In this document: positions 33,996 through 45,774 of the stretch, piece by piece | How positions within the stretch are numbered: the first letter of the stretch is position 1 | Layout of the letters: each line of letters opens with the position of its first letter | From: Macrophomina tecta | Taxonomy: Eukaryota > Ascomycota > Dothideomycetes > Botryosphaeriales > Botryosphaeriaceae | Direction: 5' to 3' | Assembly (NCBI GenBank): GCA_024180945.1 | Contig: JAKSGN010000037.1 | Span: 3,192,215 to 3,256,214, forward strand | DNA length: 64,000 nucleotides | Position numbers and translations under genes: made by a program | The notes under the pieces: model-generated | Databases searched by the model: none | The model's input: the letters and a program-made list of their open reading frames with translations, nothing else | What the model was told of the DNA's origin: nothing

Positions 33996-36900
33996 GTTAT
34001 ATCCCGCTAAGATAACTATAATACGCTATACTAGATAGTCTACTACGATAATAACTACTAGATACACTAAAGTAGTAAAGATATATTAGAATAGTACTCC
34101 TATAAACCTTAACGATTCGGTATAATAACTAGGAACGAAGAAGTTATTAAAACCGATAATATTATTAATAGCTTTTCCTTAGACGAGAAGCTCATAAATA
34201 GTAAAACTGGAGAACTATATAACTTAACGAATAGCGAAGTAGAAGCTATACCGGACTCTATAATTCTTTTAAAACTCGAGCGCCTTATAGCCAAGTACGG
34301 GATTAGCGTAGAAATAATAAACGAGAACGATTAACTCGCCTAGGTAATCTAGATTTCCTACGAGAGAGGATTAGCCCTTATAGTACTATAGATATAGCGC
34401 TAGGGAACCCTCTAGAAAACCTAAATCGAGTAAGATAGAAAGAAGTACGAACTTATTATTACGAAGAAAACCACGCTCGTAATACTTTATTATTAAGGAA
34501 TAACTACTTAATAGTAAATAGACTATGACTTTCTTCGAGAATTAGTAAGGATTCTTTATTAGTATAGTATAGTAACTATCTAGAACTATATACTTTAGTA
34601 GATACTAAACGAGAAACTTAATATACTAGCTTTCTAATACTAGATGTGAAAGAATATAGTCTACTAGTAAAAATAGTTACGTACTAATAAATAGACTAAC
34701 TAAAAGTAAGTATACCTTTAAGTTAACGAATAGAAAGACTATATATATAGTAAAGTCTACGGCTATTCGAAGCTAAAAAACTAGACGGCCCTATAGTATT
34801 AAAATTGACCTAGGGGCTATAGTCTAGGTCCCTTTATATAGTATTACGCACATCGAATACGGAAACTCTCACCGGAAAGAAACTTTAGAAATAATTTAAG
34901 ATTACTAAAGTTCTACGAGAACGCACGATCTCGATACTAGTCGATAGTAGATTAAGTAGAGACTTTATCTATAACGAACTAGTATAAAAATTAAATATTT
35001 CTTATTGAAAAAAGAAAGAACCCTACTCTCTTAGCGAATTTAATAGAAGAAATGCCGACTACGGAGAAGAATAGATACGTATTAAGATAAAAGAAGTCTT
35101 ACTAGAAATTAATGAATATACTAATTAGGTTACCCTTAATATCTAAAGAATTCTAGAATATAACGTTATTCTTAGAATGCCTTAGCTTAGGACTCGCAAC
35201 CCTCTTATTAACTAGGCGAGCGATATACTCTTTCTACAATAGAAAATTTAGAATATTATCGAAAACCCCGAGAGTAGTTATAAGAATATTAAATAAGAAC
35301 TACTAGATATCTTCTAAGAATATATCTTTAGTATAAAACGGGAAGTAACTAGTATAAGGCCTAAATATAGTAACTATATAGGCGACTTCGATAGTAGTAT
35401 AAGTTAGGACTAGGACTACGACGTAGAAGGCGAAGCCTTCTTAGTAAAATATAACCCTATCGCAGGAATAAGCCCTACTAAGCGAAACGATATCCTTGAA
35501 TTATTAGAAGAAATATAAGACTTAAATAATAGCGTAAGGCCTAACGTCGGTAGCATTAACGGTAACCTTAAGAAAGGCCTAAGATAGGACTAGAACTATA
35601 GCGTACGAGACGCCGCCTTCTTAGTAAAATATAGCGCCCTAAGCGGAGTAAGCCCTACCGAGTTAAGTATTTCTGAAAATTAGGTATAATACTTATTACG
35701 AAGAACTACGCGGAGAAAGCGTAAGGCTAAGAGTAAGACTTCGCGGAAGTAATTAGTAGCTACTAAACCTCTTATAGACATCTAGATAATCTTAAAAGAG
35801 ATATTTAGGCGTATATAACGCTAAGAATAATAAGTCTGCCTTATATATATTAAACCCTTACCGGCGGTATAATAGAGAGCATTAGCTAGGGCCTAACGAA
35901 AAAGGCTAAGAAATAAGAACTATCTAACTTCTATTAAAGGAGATAATCCTACGAGAATTAAAAGAGAATAACATAGTAGTTTAGAGATATAGTAGTAACT
36001 ATAAGAAATACCTCTAATACTAGAAATAGAAACGGTACCCGACGAATATTAGAACCTAGTTACCGTTTATTAAGAAAGAGGAAAGGGAGACTTACTAAAG
36101 TACTAACTATAGAACTACGAGATTCCGCTTAAGCTAGAAACGAAACCGGCTTATAAGCCTATCTACTTCTTATTAAAGAAGAAAATAGAGGCTTTAAAGA
36201 AATATATTAAGAAGAACCTCGAATAAGAATATATTCGGCTATTAATGTTATTAGCCGGATATCCGATTCTCTTTATTTCTAAGAAGAATAGTAAGTTACG
36301 CCTCTATATTAACTATCGACAACTTAACAATATTACGATTAAGAATCGCTACCCGCTCCTACGTATTAACGAGCTTTAAAATAAGTTAGGAAACGCGAAG
36401 TACTTTATAAAGCTAGACCTTCGGGACGAATATTACTTAGTTAGAATTAAAGAAGGGGAAGAGTAGAAGATAATCTTTTGTATAAGACTAGGACTCTATA
36501 AGTATACGGTTATACTATTCGGGCTTACTAACGCGCTAATAATATTCTAGTCGCTCGTTAACGATACGCTATGCGAATACTTAGATATCTTCTATCTAGC
36601 TTACCTCGACGATATTCTTATCTTCTTAGAAACACTCGAGGAATATAAAAAGTATATTAGAAAAGTCCTAGAAATTCTCTAAGCTAAGAATCTATCTATC
36701 GCACTAAAGAAGTATAAATAGCACGTATAAAGAATAGAATTCTTAGGCTTTATTATTACCCCCGGATATATCGGTATAGACGACTCGAAACTAGACTCTA
36801 TTAAGAAATAACTAGTACTAAAGACGATTAAAAAAGTATAGTTCTTTCTTAGATTCGCGAACTTCTATAAGAAGTTTATCTAGAACTATTTAAAGGTTAC

Positions 36901-38990
36901 GGAATCTTTAACGCGACTTACTTAGAAGAAGTATAGCTTCTAATAGAGAAACGATTAGTAGTAAGTCTTTAATTTACTAAAGCGGATGTTTTATAAAGCA
37001 CCTATCTTAGAAATATACGATCCCGACAAACCGATCGAAGTAGAAACTAATACGTTAGGATTCGCCCTAGGAGTATATCTTAGCCAGCCTAACGATAAAG
37101 GTAGATAGCACCCGATCGCGTTCTACTTAAGAAAGTTTACCCCGGCAGAGCTTAATTACGACACTTATAATAAGGAGCTCTTAGCCATCGTCTTAGCATT
37201 TAAGCACTAGAGACACTACTTAGAAGGAGCCGAACAGCAGGTAATAGTATATTATAACCATTAGAATCTCACACGCTTTACCACGACCAAGGAGCTAAAC
37301 CGACAACAGGTTCGCTAGTCACAAGAATTGGTATCCTACAACTTTAAGATCACGCACAGAAAAGGTGTAGATAACGCCGCCGCTAACGCGCTTAGTAGGA
37401 GAGTAGACTATATAGAAGAAAGAATCGAGCCGCAACCTATAGTACTATAGTAAATAAGCGATAGATTACTTACCCTTACTAGATAGTCTTTTCTAATACT
37501 TCGTATCGAGTCGAACCCGTGGTATTAGAAGATTCGAGAAGTATACGCTTAGAACTTCTTCGCGTAGAAACTTTTAGCGCTTAAGAACGACCTGCGTATT
37601 ACTTAAGATAGAGAAGAAACGCTTCTCTTTAAAGAATTAATCTATATTCCGATAAGACTACGAGAAGCACTCGTTAAAGATATATATATAGCACCCGCGT
37701 ATAGATATTAGAATATCGATAGAATGACTAAGAGGATTACGTAAAACTTCTACTTTCTAGAATTACGAAAAATAGTCTAGCGTATAGTTTCGTAATATAA
37801 TCTTTATATCTAAAGTAAAGCTATAATATACGCTCCGTACGAATAACTACAACCCCTAGAAGTACTAGAATGACTATAGTAATAAATTACGCTAGACTTT
37901 ATTACGAAGCTACTAGAGTCTAGAGATTCGCTTATAAAAGTTAAGTTCGACTTAATCCTAGTCTTCGTCGATAGACTTACGAAGTACGTATACTTTTTAC
38001 CCTACCTTAAGGTATTAAATATAAAATAGCTAGCCTATACGTTTCTCCAATATATCTTCGCGGATTACGGAATGCCGGAAGTATTAGTTTTAAATAAAAA
38101 TAAGCTAATAAGATCTAAATTTTAGTAAACGCTTATACACTAGCTTAGAGCAAAGAATAAACTCTCTATAACAATATACGCGTAAACCGACGGCTAGATA
38201 GAACGAATAAACCGGACTCTCGAATAGTATCTCCGCTATTATATTAACTACCCATAGGATAACTAGGCCACATAGCTATTTATAGTATAATTCGCCTATA
38301 ATAGCGCTAAATAAGAGTTAACTAACGTATTCTCGTTCTTTACTAACTATAGGTTTAAACCAGACGCGTATAGAGAAACTATTCTAAGTAGAAAATTAGT
38401 CTAAAAAGACGTTCTTAAAGCCAAGCAGCTAAGAGAATTATATAAAGCTATTAGTCTCGACCTCGAATATATACGAATTATAATATCTAAATACTATAAC
38501 AGACGGTATTAGGCGGTATTAAACCTTAAAAGAGGGAATAAAGTGTACCTTCTTATAAAAAATATTAAATTAAAGTGACCGAGTGATAAATTAAATTTTA
38601 AGAAAATCGGTCTATTCGAAATTATAGAAAAACTCGGAGAAGTTACGTATTAACTTAAATTATCTAATACATGAATAAACTCTATCTTTTACGTAGTAAT
38701 ACTCGAGCTAGTACTAGAAAACGCCACTATTTCGAAAACTTAGAAAGAAATTATACTAGAAAACCCTAACGCCGAAGAAGACTAGTACCTAGTTAAGAAG
38801 ATTCTAGACTATAAGTAGTTCGGTTATTAGCTTAAATATCTCGTTAAATAGAAAGGTTACGGGAATAAAAATAACTAGTAGGTACTAAAAAATAATATAC
38901 ACCTAGACCTTATTATAGAGTTCTATCGTTAGAACCCTAACCTCCCGCGGAAATAAGACCGTCCTCGAATGAGAATGACGAAAGACCCTT
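33996..38990 (+). pseudogene. gag (rest) and pol of gypsy A1, RIP-degraded
   Basis: Continues A1 gag after the A2 insertion. The protease-like region is near 34920-35170. RT is at about 36140-36650 ([37 protein letters not shown] and a [12 protein letters not shown] box near 36600). RNase H is at about 37030-37420 (NALGFALGVYLSQP-like, [11 protein letters not shown]), integrase at 37650-38480, and a chromodomain near 38780-38960 with the ending YTPRPYYRVLSEF-like IHLDLIIEFYR. It contains many stops and several internal duplicated blocks also seen in A2 (for example the pro-pol linker at 35360-35470, repeated at 35520-35680). Confidence 0.7.
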
Positions 38991-38999
38991 AAGAGCCGT

Positions 39000-39741
39000 A
39001 ATATTCTATACTAGAAATAACGATAAACGGGTAGAATCCGTATACCTAAGAGAACGCGGAGTCCACGCACTAGCCATAGGCTTACTAGTAAAATTAGTAG
39101 ACTTAGCCTCCTATAGCGTAGCAGGCCCTACCGACTCGTAACGTAGCCGTTTTAACGCGAATAGACCCTTAGAATCCTTAGAATTAGGAGCGTATTCCTC
39201 GTCCTCGGCTAACGTAGCTATTAGCTCCTCCGCCTCCCGGTAATTATACTTATCTAGCGCGTTAAAGCTATCGGACTCGGTAAGAAGAGCCTTATAATTA
39301 CGCTCTTCTAATAACCGTTAATTCTTACATAATCGCTCTAACTAAGTAGCCGCGGTTTCTAGCTTTTTCTACTATTAACTTAATGCCTCCTATAAACGAT
39401 TTAATTTAGCTAAGAAAGTAACGAACTTCTTATAAGCCTTAGCCTTCTTAGACTTTACCTTCTCCTGCTCTCGACGAAGGGATAAGGCTAAAAGTAATTA
39501 GTAGAACCCGATTATTAAATAAGAGAAACCTATCTCCGGAGAAAGATATCTTCTTTACGTTATATATTGCTGTACCCTTCGCAATACAGGCCCCGTAATA
39601 ATTATAGTTTAGAGTAACCTTATAAACCGTGCCGTTCAACTTATAATCGAAGTAAGAACGTAATAACGGTAAAAATACCGCCTCTACTAGAGCCGCTAAA
39701 TAATAGTGCTCTTTAGTCGTATCCCGCTTCCGCTTAGATAT
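39000..39741 (-). pseudogene. Reverse-oriented accessory ORF of gypsy A1 (Cys cluster turned to Tyr, coiled coil)
   Basis: The start codon equivalent is ATA at 39741 (ATG in the 49-kb copy), 99 bp from the 3' LTR, followed by SKRKRDTTKE. The cluster region at 39540-39640 reads YKLNGTVYKVTLNYNYYGAC then IAKGTAIY: each cysteine of the intact copy at 49 kb except one is tyrosine here. The coiled-coil part lies at about 39150-39450. It carries the same arrangement as in the other gypsy elements. Mutation direction is that of RIP on either strand. Confidence 0.6.
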
Positions 39742-39839
39742 AATACACTTACAGAAAAGAAATACCTAGGTAAAAAAATACGGTAAAATAGATAGCTCGG
39801 ATAAATCTTCGGGCCAAAAATCCTTAAAGGGGGGGATAG

Positions 39840-40285
39840 TATTATAGTGTAGCCTATACGGGTTAATAAAGAGGGGAGTAACCCTACTAAAGACGGGCAG
39901 AACTAAAGAAATATAGGCTAAGGGTCACGTAACCCCGCGATTAGTTAGACCCACTCGCCAGGAAATTAAGCAGACTAACCTAACCGATTAGTAGAAGGGT
40001 CGCGATTAGTTACTAAGCGCAACACCTTTACTAAGTATACAGATTATATATACTTTCTTACTTATATATAAACTACACTCCTTAGATAGCTTTGACCTTC
40101 GTGGTTAACTTTAATAACAATTTAGTATATTATTAGTAACACGGCCTTCGCACGCAGTGCTTAGTCTCGTTACGTATTCGACTTGCTCTCACCCTCTTCT
40201 TATACCCACTCAAGGAAAACCTCCTCGATAGGTTTTCTCCCTCTTCGGTGTTTGGATCCTTAGAGGTAGAGGCCCGCTCGTTACA
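39840..40285 (+). repeat. 3' LTR of gypsy A1
   Basis: 446 bp, TATTATAGTGTAGCCTAT to CGCTCGTTACA, preceded by a G-rich purine tract and followed by tccaa (40286-40290). Confidence 0.9.
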
Positions 40286-40501
40286 TCCAAAAAGGCAGAA
40301 ATCGGTAGTTGCACGAAGTGGACGTAAAATCACGCTTCCCTCAAGATTTCAGGACTAGATAATATAATCTTTTTCGCACAGTCCTATTTACTCTATATGT
40401 AGTTATCTAGCCATGTGGTAAGGAGATATTTAATTTTTTGTTCAAGGGGGTTGATTCTTGGTGACCGTGCATTTGGTGATAGCATGCATTTGGTGATCGC
40501 T
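40286..40501 (+). pseudogene. C-terminal end of pogo 3 transposase and right terminal repeat
   Basis: After the duplicated tccaa, one frame gives VARSGRKITLPSRFQD and a TAG at 40354-40356, the usual end of Fot1-like transposases. From about 40461 the sequence GTGACCGTGCATTTGGTGATAGCATGCATTTGGTGATCGCT forms the right terminal repeat (read as two blocks of TGCATTTGGTGAT), ending next to TA at 40502-40503. Confidence 0.7.
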
Positions 40502-42467
40502 TACGCTAATCCGTTGAGTCGTCCACGAGTCGTCAGACGAGACGCCTTCCGCCCTGCGGCCATCCTTTCCTACCACGACCTGCATCATCATCCTCGCAGC
40601 CGCTGTCTCCACCGCATTCGATGCCACCGTTGGTTCATACATCTCCCTTCCCTTCTCGCCTGCTGCACCATCTGCATGCAGAAGCAGAGCAAGCGGATTA
40701 GACTTCCAAAGTCCAACGCCCTCCGGCCTACTCCTCACGATCGTCCCCACCTAAAACAGTGCTGCCAACACCAGCACCGCCGGTAGCACGAGAAACCCCA
40801 CCGCACGGGCACAAAAATATCCTGCACCCAAACCACCCCATCACCCGCCTGGCTCCCCGCAATCACCGACTCGTCACCCCTCCGCTCCTGCAGCAGCGCC
40901 GTGTCATTGGCGCGCAGCGCCACGCTCAAATAATGCGCCAGATTATTCAGCGACCTCGTCATCTTCTCCGCCGCGTACAGCATCCTCGCGACATCCGCGC
41001 CCGGCCCCTGGGTGGCCGAGACGACGCTGGCGTTGAAGATCTGGGTCGTGAGCTCCGACGTCAGCATCGCCCAGCTGAGCTGCAGGAGAGACGGCGTCGC
41101 ATCAACCCCATGTGCCGCCGGGTCCGCGCCGTCTAGGTGCCACGGCAGGCCTTGTTGCTCGAGGGCGAGGGCCGTCATGCTGGCGTTGTCGGCGTGGGCG
41201 AGCTCGGCGAGGACGGTTTCCGTGTAGACGCCGCCGACGACGGCCGCGGAGACGATGCGGATGGCGGCGTAGAGGAGGTAACGGCGGGCCTCGCAGGTGG
41301 TGTTCTGCTGGATGAAGGTGTCGAAGGCCGTCTCGGCGGGTTGATAGATGTTGTCTTTCGCCTTGACCCACTGGAGCAGGGCCAGGCCGCCGTTCTTGTC
41401 GCCGATGTCAAGCGGCGCGAATTGCGTGAGGGCGACCGGGCGCGTGACGACGGCGCTGCCGGATCCGATTTTCATGAGGGTTTTGTTGCCGGTGTTGGCC
41501 AGGAAGTTCTTGGTGTACGTGTCGCTGGCGTTGGCAGCGGAGAAGGCGCAGTTGTCTAGGTGGATCCCGGTGGCGTCGAGGTTGTTGGCAGTGCAGTTGA
41601 TGTGGATGTGGGAGTCGAAGTCGACGCATTTGGGCACCTACGGCGAGGGACCGAGGGTTGCAAAAGGATCCCAGGTGCAGTTTCCGGTGGGACAGCTGTA
41701 CGGCGGATCTGGTCGAGTCATCATGGATGAAGAGAGCAGGCCGCTGTACATCGAACTTTGATGTAGTTCGGCAGGCTGTAGTCTGGAAAAAGTCAATGTT
41801 TGTGAGTCTTAAGGCCTCCGCTGGAGTTCCCAACTTACGCATATTGCCGAATTCACCGCCACCGATAACTTCCAAGGTTCCCATCATAAGTATGCGCTGT
41901 TGTTGTCTGAGCTACCAATCTTGGACTCTCTAGGGGTTTGGACACTAATATGACTGCGCTCTGGAAGAACGGGCCTGTTGTGATGGCGATGATGGCAATG
42001 GCAGCGCCAACACGACCAAAATACCTATATCCCAAGACCTCATCAGCAGAATTCCAGAGCATATTGCATCCAACATGGTGTCACTCACCGTGCCCTCAAG
42101 CGAAATATCAAGAAAAGACCGCCGAGTGGCCCACGGCTTGCCGCATCGTAGTAGATCACATCGTCCAGCGGACGCGACTCCTTGCCCAAAGAAATCCACA
42201 TTGACTGGCTGATACACTGCTCCACAGGCAACATGATGGTAATCCGAAAGATGACGGACATCAACGATACAAAGACGTTGATGGTCATACCCCTCCTTCC
42301 AAGCGAGAGTGGGCTTTCCATCGTATCGATAAAGAACGGCGACCAGTGTCACGAAGGATGCCACGGTCAGAACCAACGCGAGGATCTCGTGGAACCACGA
42401 ACTGAGCCGGAAGGTCGTGGTGAGCTTGGGGAACTGGACCAGATTGATCTCTGGCGATGGCAAGTTC
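40502..42467 (-). pseudogene. DUF3176-family membrane protein, frameshifted and truncated at the 3' end by a transposon
   Basis: On the minus strand the order of DUF3176 hallmarks is clear: a first membrane segment then YRYDGKPTLAW (42310), MTINVFVSLMSVIFRI with QSMWISLGKESRPLDD and the YDAASRGPLGG motif (42150-42290). An intron follows (donor GTGAGTG, acceptor GATATAG, about 64 nt), then GRVGAAIAIIAIT, a second intron (donor GTAAGTTGG at about 41858) and YSLPNYIK. A Cys-containing outer domain comes next (YSCPTGNCTWDPFATLG; NCTANNLD), and finally RWGF-LVLPAVLVLAALF and LWKSNPLALL. At least five lesions break it: an extra G near 42290, a shift near 41755, TAG near 41638, a shift near 40797 and TAG at 40751-40753. 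The last residues run into the pogo 3 terminal repeat. Not RIP-like: base composition is GC-rich. Function of the family is unknown. Confidence 0.75.
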
Positions 42468-42892
42468 TTGTGTTTGGATCAAGGGGATTTCTGGCGATGC
42501 GGGTCGTGCTGCTGTTGCTCCGCCGCAGAATCGTCGAGTGGGGATACAGCCGTATAGCCAATTTGAGAGGACAACTGATCGACCTCTAATGTGGAGACAT
42601 GTGGAGACGTAGATGCGGATCTTCAGGGGCCTAAAATTTCGGGAAACATCTGCGCGGGAGAAAGATCGCGAACGGTGAAAGATAGTGGAGCTTGCATTGT
42701 ACTCCCCGCGAGGTACTTATAACAGTCCACCTCCGTGCCTGGATGGGCAGTGAGTTTGCTGGGCAGTGAGGCCGCTGCGCCATACGGTGTTGAATCCTTC
42801 GGGGGGAAAACCCACATCCTGCGAGGGGGCGGAGACTCAAAGAGAGCCAGTCATTTTTCCGACGCTTCATCCAATAACCGGCCATCAATACA
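42468..42892. other. Spacer with coding-like remnant
   Basis: Between the DUF3176 remnant and the small unknown gene. Minus-strand frame 42623-42817 (RRMWVFPPKDSTPYGAAAS) continues in frame with the neighbour after two stops, so it may be a lost C-terminal exon of that gene. Not certain. Confidence 0.3.
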
Positions 42893-43421
42893 TCAATGCT
42901 TTGGAGCCTTCTCGAGACAGTGTCCATCGATATCCTGCGCCACCACTCTCCTCTCCAACGGGTCCCAGAGATTAAAGGTATTCTCAGCACTACCCAGCTT
43001 GCACACCCTGTAGACCGGAATAGATGACCGTTCGATATCGAGGTCATCGGAATCTTCACGGAAGATGACCTTGTCGTTGACTGCGAAATCGTAGTGTTTG
43101 GGCGCTATCAGTCATCCAGCGGTTGCGTCCTCAAATTTACGTATGCAGTATCGTCTTACCTATTTTGCCCATTATCCAGTCAACCAAAGGGATGATGGAT
43201 GCCACAACGCCGATGATGGATGCCACAACGCCGATGATGCTCGGTATTCTCTTTGCGTTCTTTCTGGCCGTCGTGTATTTGGACGATTTCGGCTTCTTTG
43301 GGGGGCTTCTCCCAGCTGGCGGCGACCGATTTCGTCCCCGCGGACGGTTTTGATACGCAGGGCGGTCATACTGTCGGCTGCGGTATGGCGGCGGCCCGGT
43401 GGGACGGGCGCCCCGGTTCAT
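42893..43421 (-). CDS. Unknown small protein, one 55-nt intron
   Basis: Exon 1 43421-43160 starts MNRGARPTGPPPYRSRQYDR, Pro/Arg/Gly-rich and strongly basic, and then has a hydrophobic heptad duplicated in tandem (SIIGVVA twice, then SIIPLVDWIMGKI). The intron 43159-43105 has donor GTAAGA and acceptor ATAG; removal keeps the frame (phase 1). Exon 2 (43104-42893) codes PKHYDFAVNDKVIFREDSDD...FNLWDPLERRVVAQDID and stops at TGA. The product is about 157 residues. An upstream in-frame ATG at 43556 would add 45 residues of less protein-like sequence. I do not recognise the family. The hydrophobic stretch could be a membrane anchor. The sequence beyond the stop keeps coding-like character, so the gene may be C-terminally shortened by mutation. 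Confidence 0.5.
43191..43232. repeat. Tandem duplication, two 21-bp units
   Basis: GATGATGGATGCCACAACGC(C) occurs twice head to tail, inside the unknown gene; it encodes the duplicated heptad IIGVVAS on the minus strand and keeps the frame. Confidence 0.85.
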
Positions 43422-44219
43422 CGTTACCTGGTTGTGGTCGCCAAACAGAAGAGGAAACGCAGGACTTGAGAAATCATGTTGATCTGGGACGCTCCCGCAC
43501 GAGAGGAGGCCATTCCCAGGTTTAACTGTAGTCTGGGCAACACACGCCATCCCCAAACTGTGTCACAGCGTCTCGCTGTCGCGAATCAAGATCTAATCTT
43601 CTACGCGCCGTACCAACGTCCATAGCGCTACCACTAGGCTCCTCGTCGATGTCGCTGTCGCTCAAACGCAAGGGATCAAGCGCGTCCGGCTTCAGCTCCG
43701 CCTTGGCACTCCCAACTACCGTCTGGTTGGACCATAATCTCGACCATTACCTCACTTTTCTCAACATTTGCCCCATCTCCAGGCGAAGCAGCACGTTGGC
43801 CAGCGTTCAGGACAACTAATGATTAGTTCAACCTATATTCAATGGGATTTCCATCATTTTCTTTCTACAGCTGCGCGCAGCTCTTGTCATCAAAGCTGGC
43901 CGCTCCAAAGTATCTCAGATGCGAATAAGACTTATGCAAAGCTGCGAGGCGGTACGGAGTCTGCCTCTGCACATGTATAGGCGCTGGAATGTGTCAAGGC
44001 GAGGTTAAGCTGACGCTGCACCACAACCTTCCCCGCACCAGAGTGGACAAGATGGGGACGAGCGCACGGAAAAGGTAGCCGAATCCGCCTTGGCAGCCCA
44101 GGCCCTTCCTTTTTCCCTGATGAGTCATCTTTGATCGATCACGCCACTTCACTAGCGCTCCATCTAGAGCGGAAATTTTTAACCAGTTTCGCACGGACCA
44201 ACCCCGGAGATCATAGCCT
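43422..44219. other. Non-coding spacer
   Basis: About 800 bp of normal composition between the small unknown gene and the LINE fragment. Short ORFs on both strands have no recognisable motifs. It should contain the promoter of the minus-strand gene at 42893. Confidence 0.3.
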
Positions 44220-45398
44220 CTTTTGTCCCCCGGCGAAGCCGTAGCGTAGGGCCGAAGGTCCGAAGCGGGGGCGGAGCTGAGGAATGCCTTTGCCTTGAGG
44301 AACGAAAGGCTTCTTGTGGCCCCGCCCCGCTTACCCTCCGAAAAAAATCACCTGCCCCTTTTCTCACGTGCCCCGTTCCGCCCCGAAAATCTTCTGATGA
44401 TGATGAATTCACAACGGAAGCATCGGAAGGCCGAACTTCCAACGGTGATCATTATACGTCCAATCTCCAGATTCCTCTCCAAAAACACCCTCTTAGGGCA
44501 TTTAGATGGCTCCTGACCCATCAGACCCGTCGTGGACGGAGGCCATGACCCCGAGCACTCCCGTCCCCCGACGATACCGCGAGCGCGCCTCTACCCCCGA
44601 GGCAATCCCAATTCCAGAAACAGATGGAGCCACTAGAGAGCCAGTAAACAAAACCAAGCAGCTCAGGCTGGATCCAATCCCCCTTCAATGGGACCCGGAC
44701 GCGAACACTGGACCTCTGTCAACCTCACTCAGAGGAGCCCTCCAAATTGAAAAGAACAAAGCCAAGGCACGCGAAGAAGTCCTCAAGGCCTTCGCAGAGA
44801 CTCTAGACCAACAGCTAGCAAGCTTCCCACCTGGGATCCAGGCCGAAATTGCCCGCTCTCTAACAACAGACCTACTTGACACCATCAAAAGGCATCTGAT
44901 CGGAAACCCCCAAGCCGTGGGAGAGGGCCCCAGAGCCCAACAGACCTACGCCCAAGCAGCCAAGTCAGGACCCAAGGAGCCAACACCCTCCCACAAGCCG
45001 AGGACCACCAAACGCCCCCCGGAGGCCCAGGCTAAAGAGGACAACAGACTCTATCCGCCTCACTCCTGACCACCCAGCTAGAAAGCACCAACCCTTTGCG
45101 ATCAAGGCAGCCATCATGTCGAAACTCAACCTCAGCAAGGACATCATCCGCGACGTCCAGCATGTTAACTCAGGCATCGCGATCGTCCCAAACGGGGAAC
45201 AGGCCATGTCACCCATTCAGGGGAAGGCAGCGGAGATAGCCGCTCTAATCGGCGGTAAGGCGGAGTTCGCCGAAACCTGGCACACACGTAGTAGACGGGA
45301 CCCCGAAATTTATTTACAGCCTAGACGGGGAAAAGTACCCGGTAACCCCACAGCTAGTCGCTGAAGAGGCAGAGGCACAGGCAGGCCTTACCCCAGTC
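44220..45398 (+). mobile_element. Tad-like LINE, 5' fragment (5' UTR and part of ORF1)
   Basis: A GC-rich leader (44220-44505) is followed by an ORF1-like reading frame that stops dead at the left end of the hAT element at 45399. No ORF2 (endonuclease/RT) is found on either side of the hAT, so only the 5' part of the LINE remains. Not RIP-mutated. Confidence 0.6.
44506..45398 (+). pseudogene. LINE ORF1 (gag-like), frameshifted and truncated
   Basis: Starts at ATG 44506 (MAPDPSDPSWTEAMTPSTPV), with a Lys/Glu/Ala-rich helical part around residues 75-130 and a basic Pro-rich linker (YAQAAKSGPKEPTPSHKPRT). After a shift near 45050 the frame continues as IRLTPDHPARKHQPFAIKAA, and after another near 45285 as VVDGTPKFIYSLDGEKYP then AEEAEAQAGLTP up to the hAT end. 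The order of a Q/Ala-rich basic region, RLTPDHPAR and a nucleic-acid binding fold is that of ORF1 of fungal Tad-type LINEs. Two single-base lesions and the loss of the 3' part leave it inactive. Confidence 0.6.
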
Positions 45399-45419
45399 CA
45401 GGGTGGCAATCAATTCAAT
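45399..45419 (+). repeat. hAT left terminal inverted repeat
   Basis: Perfect 21-bp match to the reverse complement of 48237-48257; starts CAGGGTGGC as in many hAT elements. Confidence 0.9.
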
Positions 45420-45774
45420 AATATTGACGGTCAATCAATATTGACCAATGTCTTGGCAATCAATCAATCAACTGAGGTCTGTCATTTTCGTCAATCAATC
45501 AATTGCTCCGGGCCAGTTGATTGACGATATTGATTGACGGCTTACCTTGTATAGAAAGCAGCTTTGATGATCATCTCGCTCTTGTGGCGCTCAAGCCACG
45601 TCAGGCTAGCCTTTTATCTGATACACTCTTGGCACACAACGTGTCGGGCACATTCTCTTGGCAGCTAGTATATAAACGCTCTCTCAGAATGGCTAGAAGG
45701 GACAGCTGAATCTACTCTTTCAGATCCGTTCTACATTTTCTCAGCAGCTCAGCAGCAACTCTCCCACTATCAAG

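Larger units (their letters stand above)
24146..40285 (+). mobile_element. gypsy retrotransposon A1 (with A2 nested inside)
   Basis: LTRs of 446 bp (24146-24591, 39840-40285), target duplication tccaa. gag begins about 24670 and is broken at 25714 by the insertion of A2 (TSD catcg). It resumes at 33996 and continues through protease, RT, RNase H, integrase and chromodomain to about 38990. A reverse-oriented accessory ORF (39000-39741) and a purine tract (AAAGGGGGGGATAG) come before the 3' LTR. RIP is strong. Confidence 0.9.
22765..40501 (+). mobile_element. Fot1/pogo-like transposon 3, split by gypsy A1/A2
   Basis: Plus-strand transposase (22792-24145) breaks off at tccaa and resumes after the second tccaa at 40286. 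The transposase then ends at 40356 with the family-typical basic tail (SGRKITLPSRFQD). A right terminal repeat follows at about 40461-40501, with two direct copies of TGCATTTGGTGAT and TA at 40502-40503. The left terminus is missing: it was lost where pogo copy 2 sits. The element lies at the 3' end of the DUF3176 gene. Confidence 0.7.

Noticed and set aside
40133..40333. 66-codon minus-strand ORF
   Set aside because: Covers the 3' LTR of A1 and its junction with pogo 3; not a gene.
41102..41761. Several overlapping plus- and minus-strand ORFs of 67-159 codons
   Set aside because: They are shadows of the GC-rich DUF3176 coding region in other frames; only the frame with YSCPTGNCTW and NCTANNLD has family motifs.
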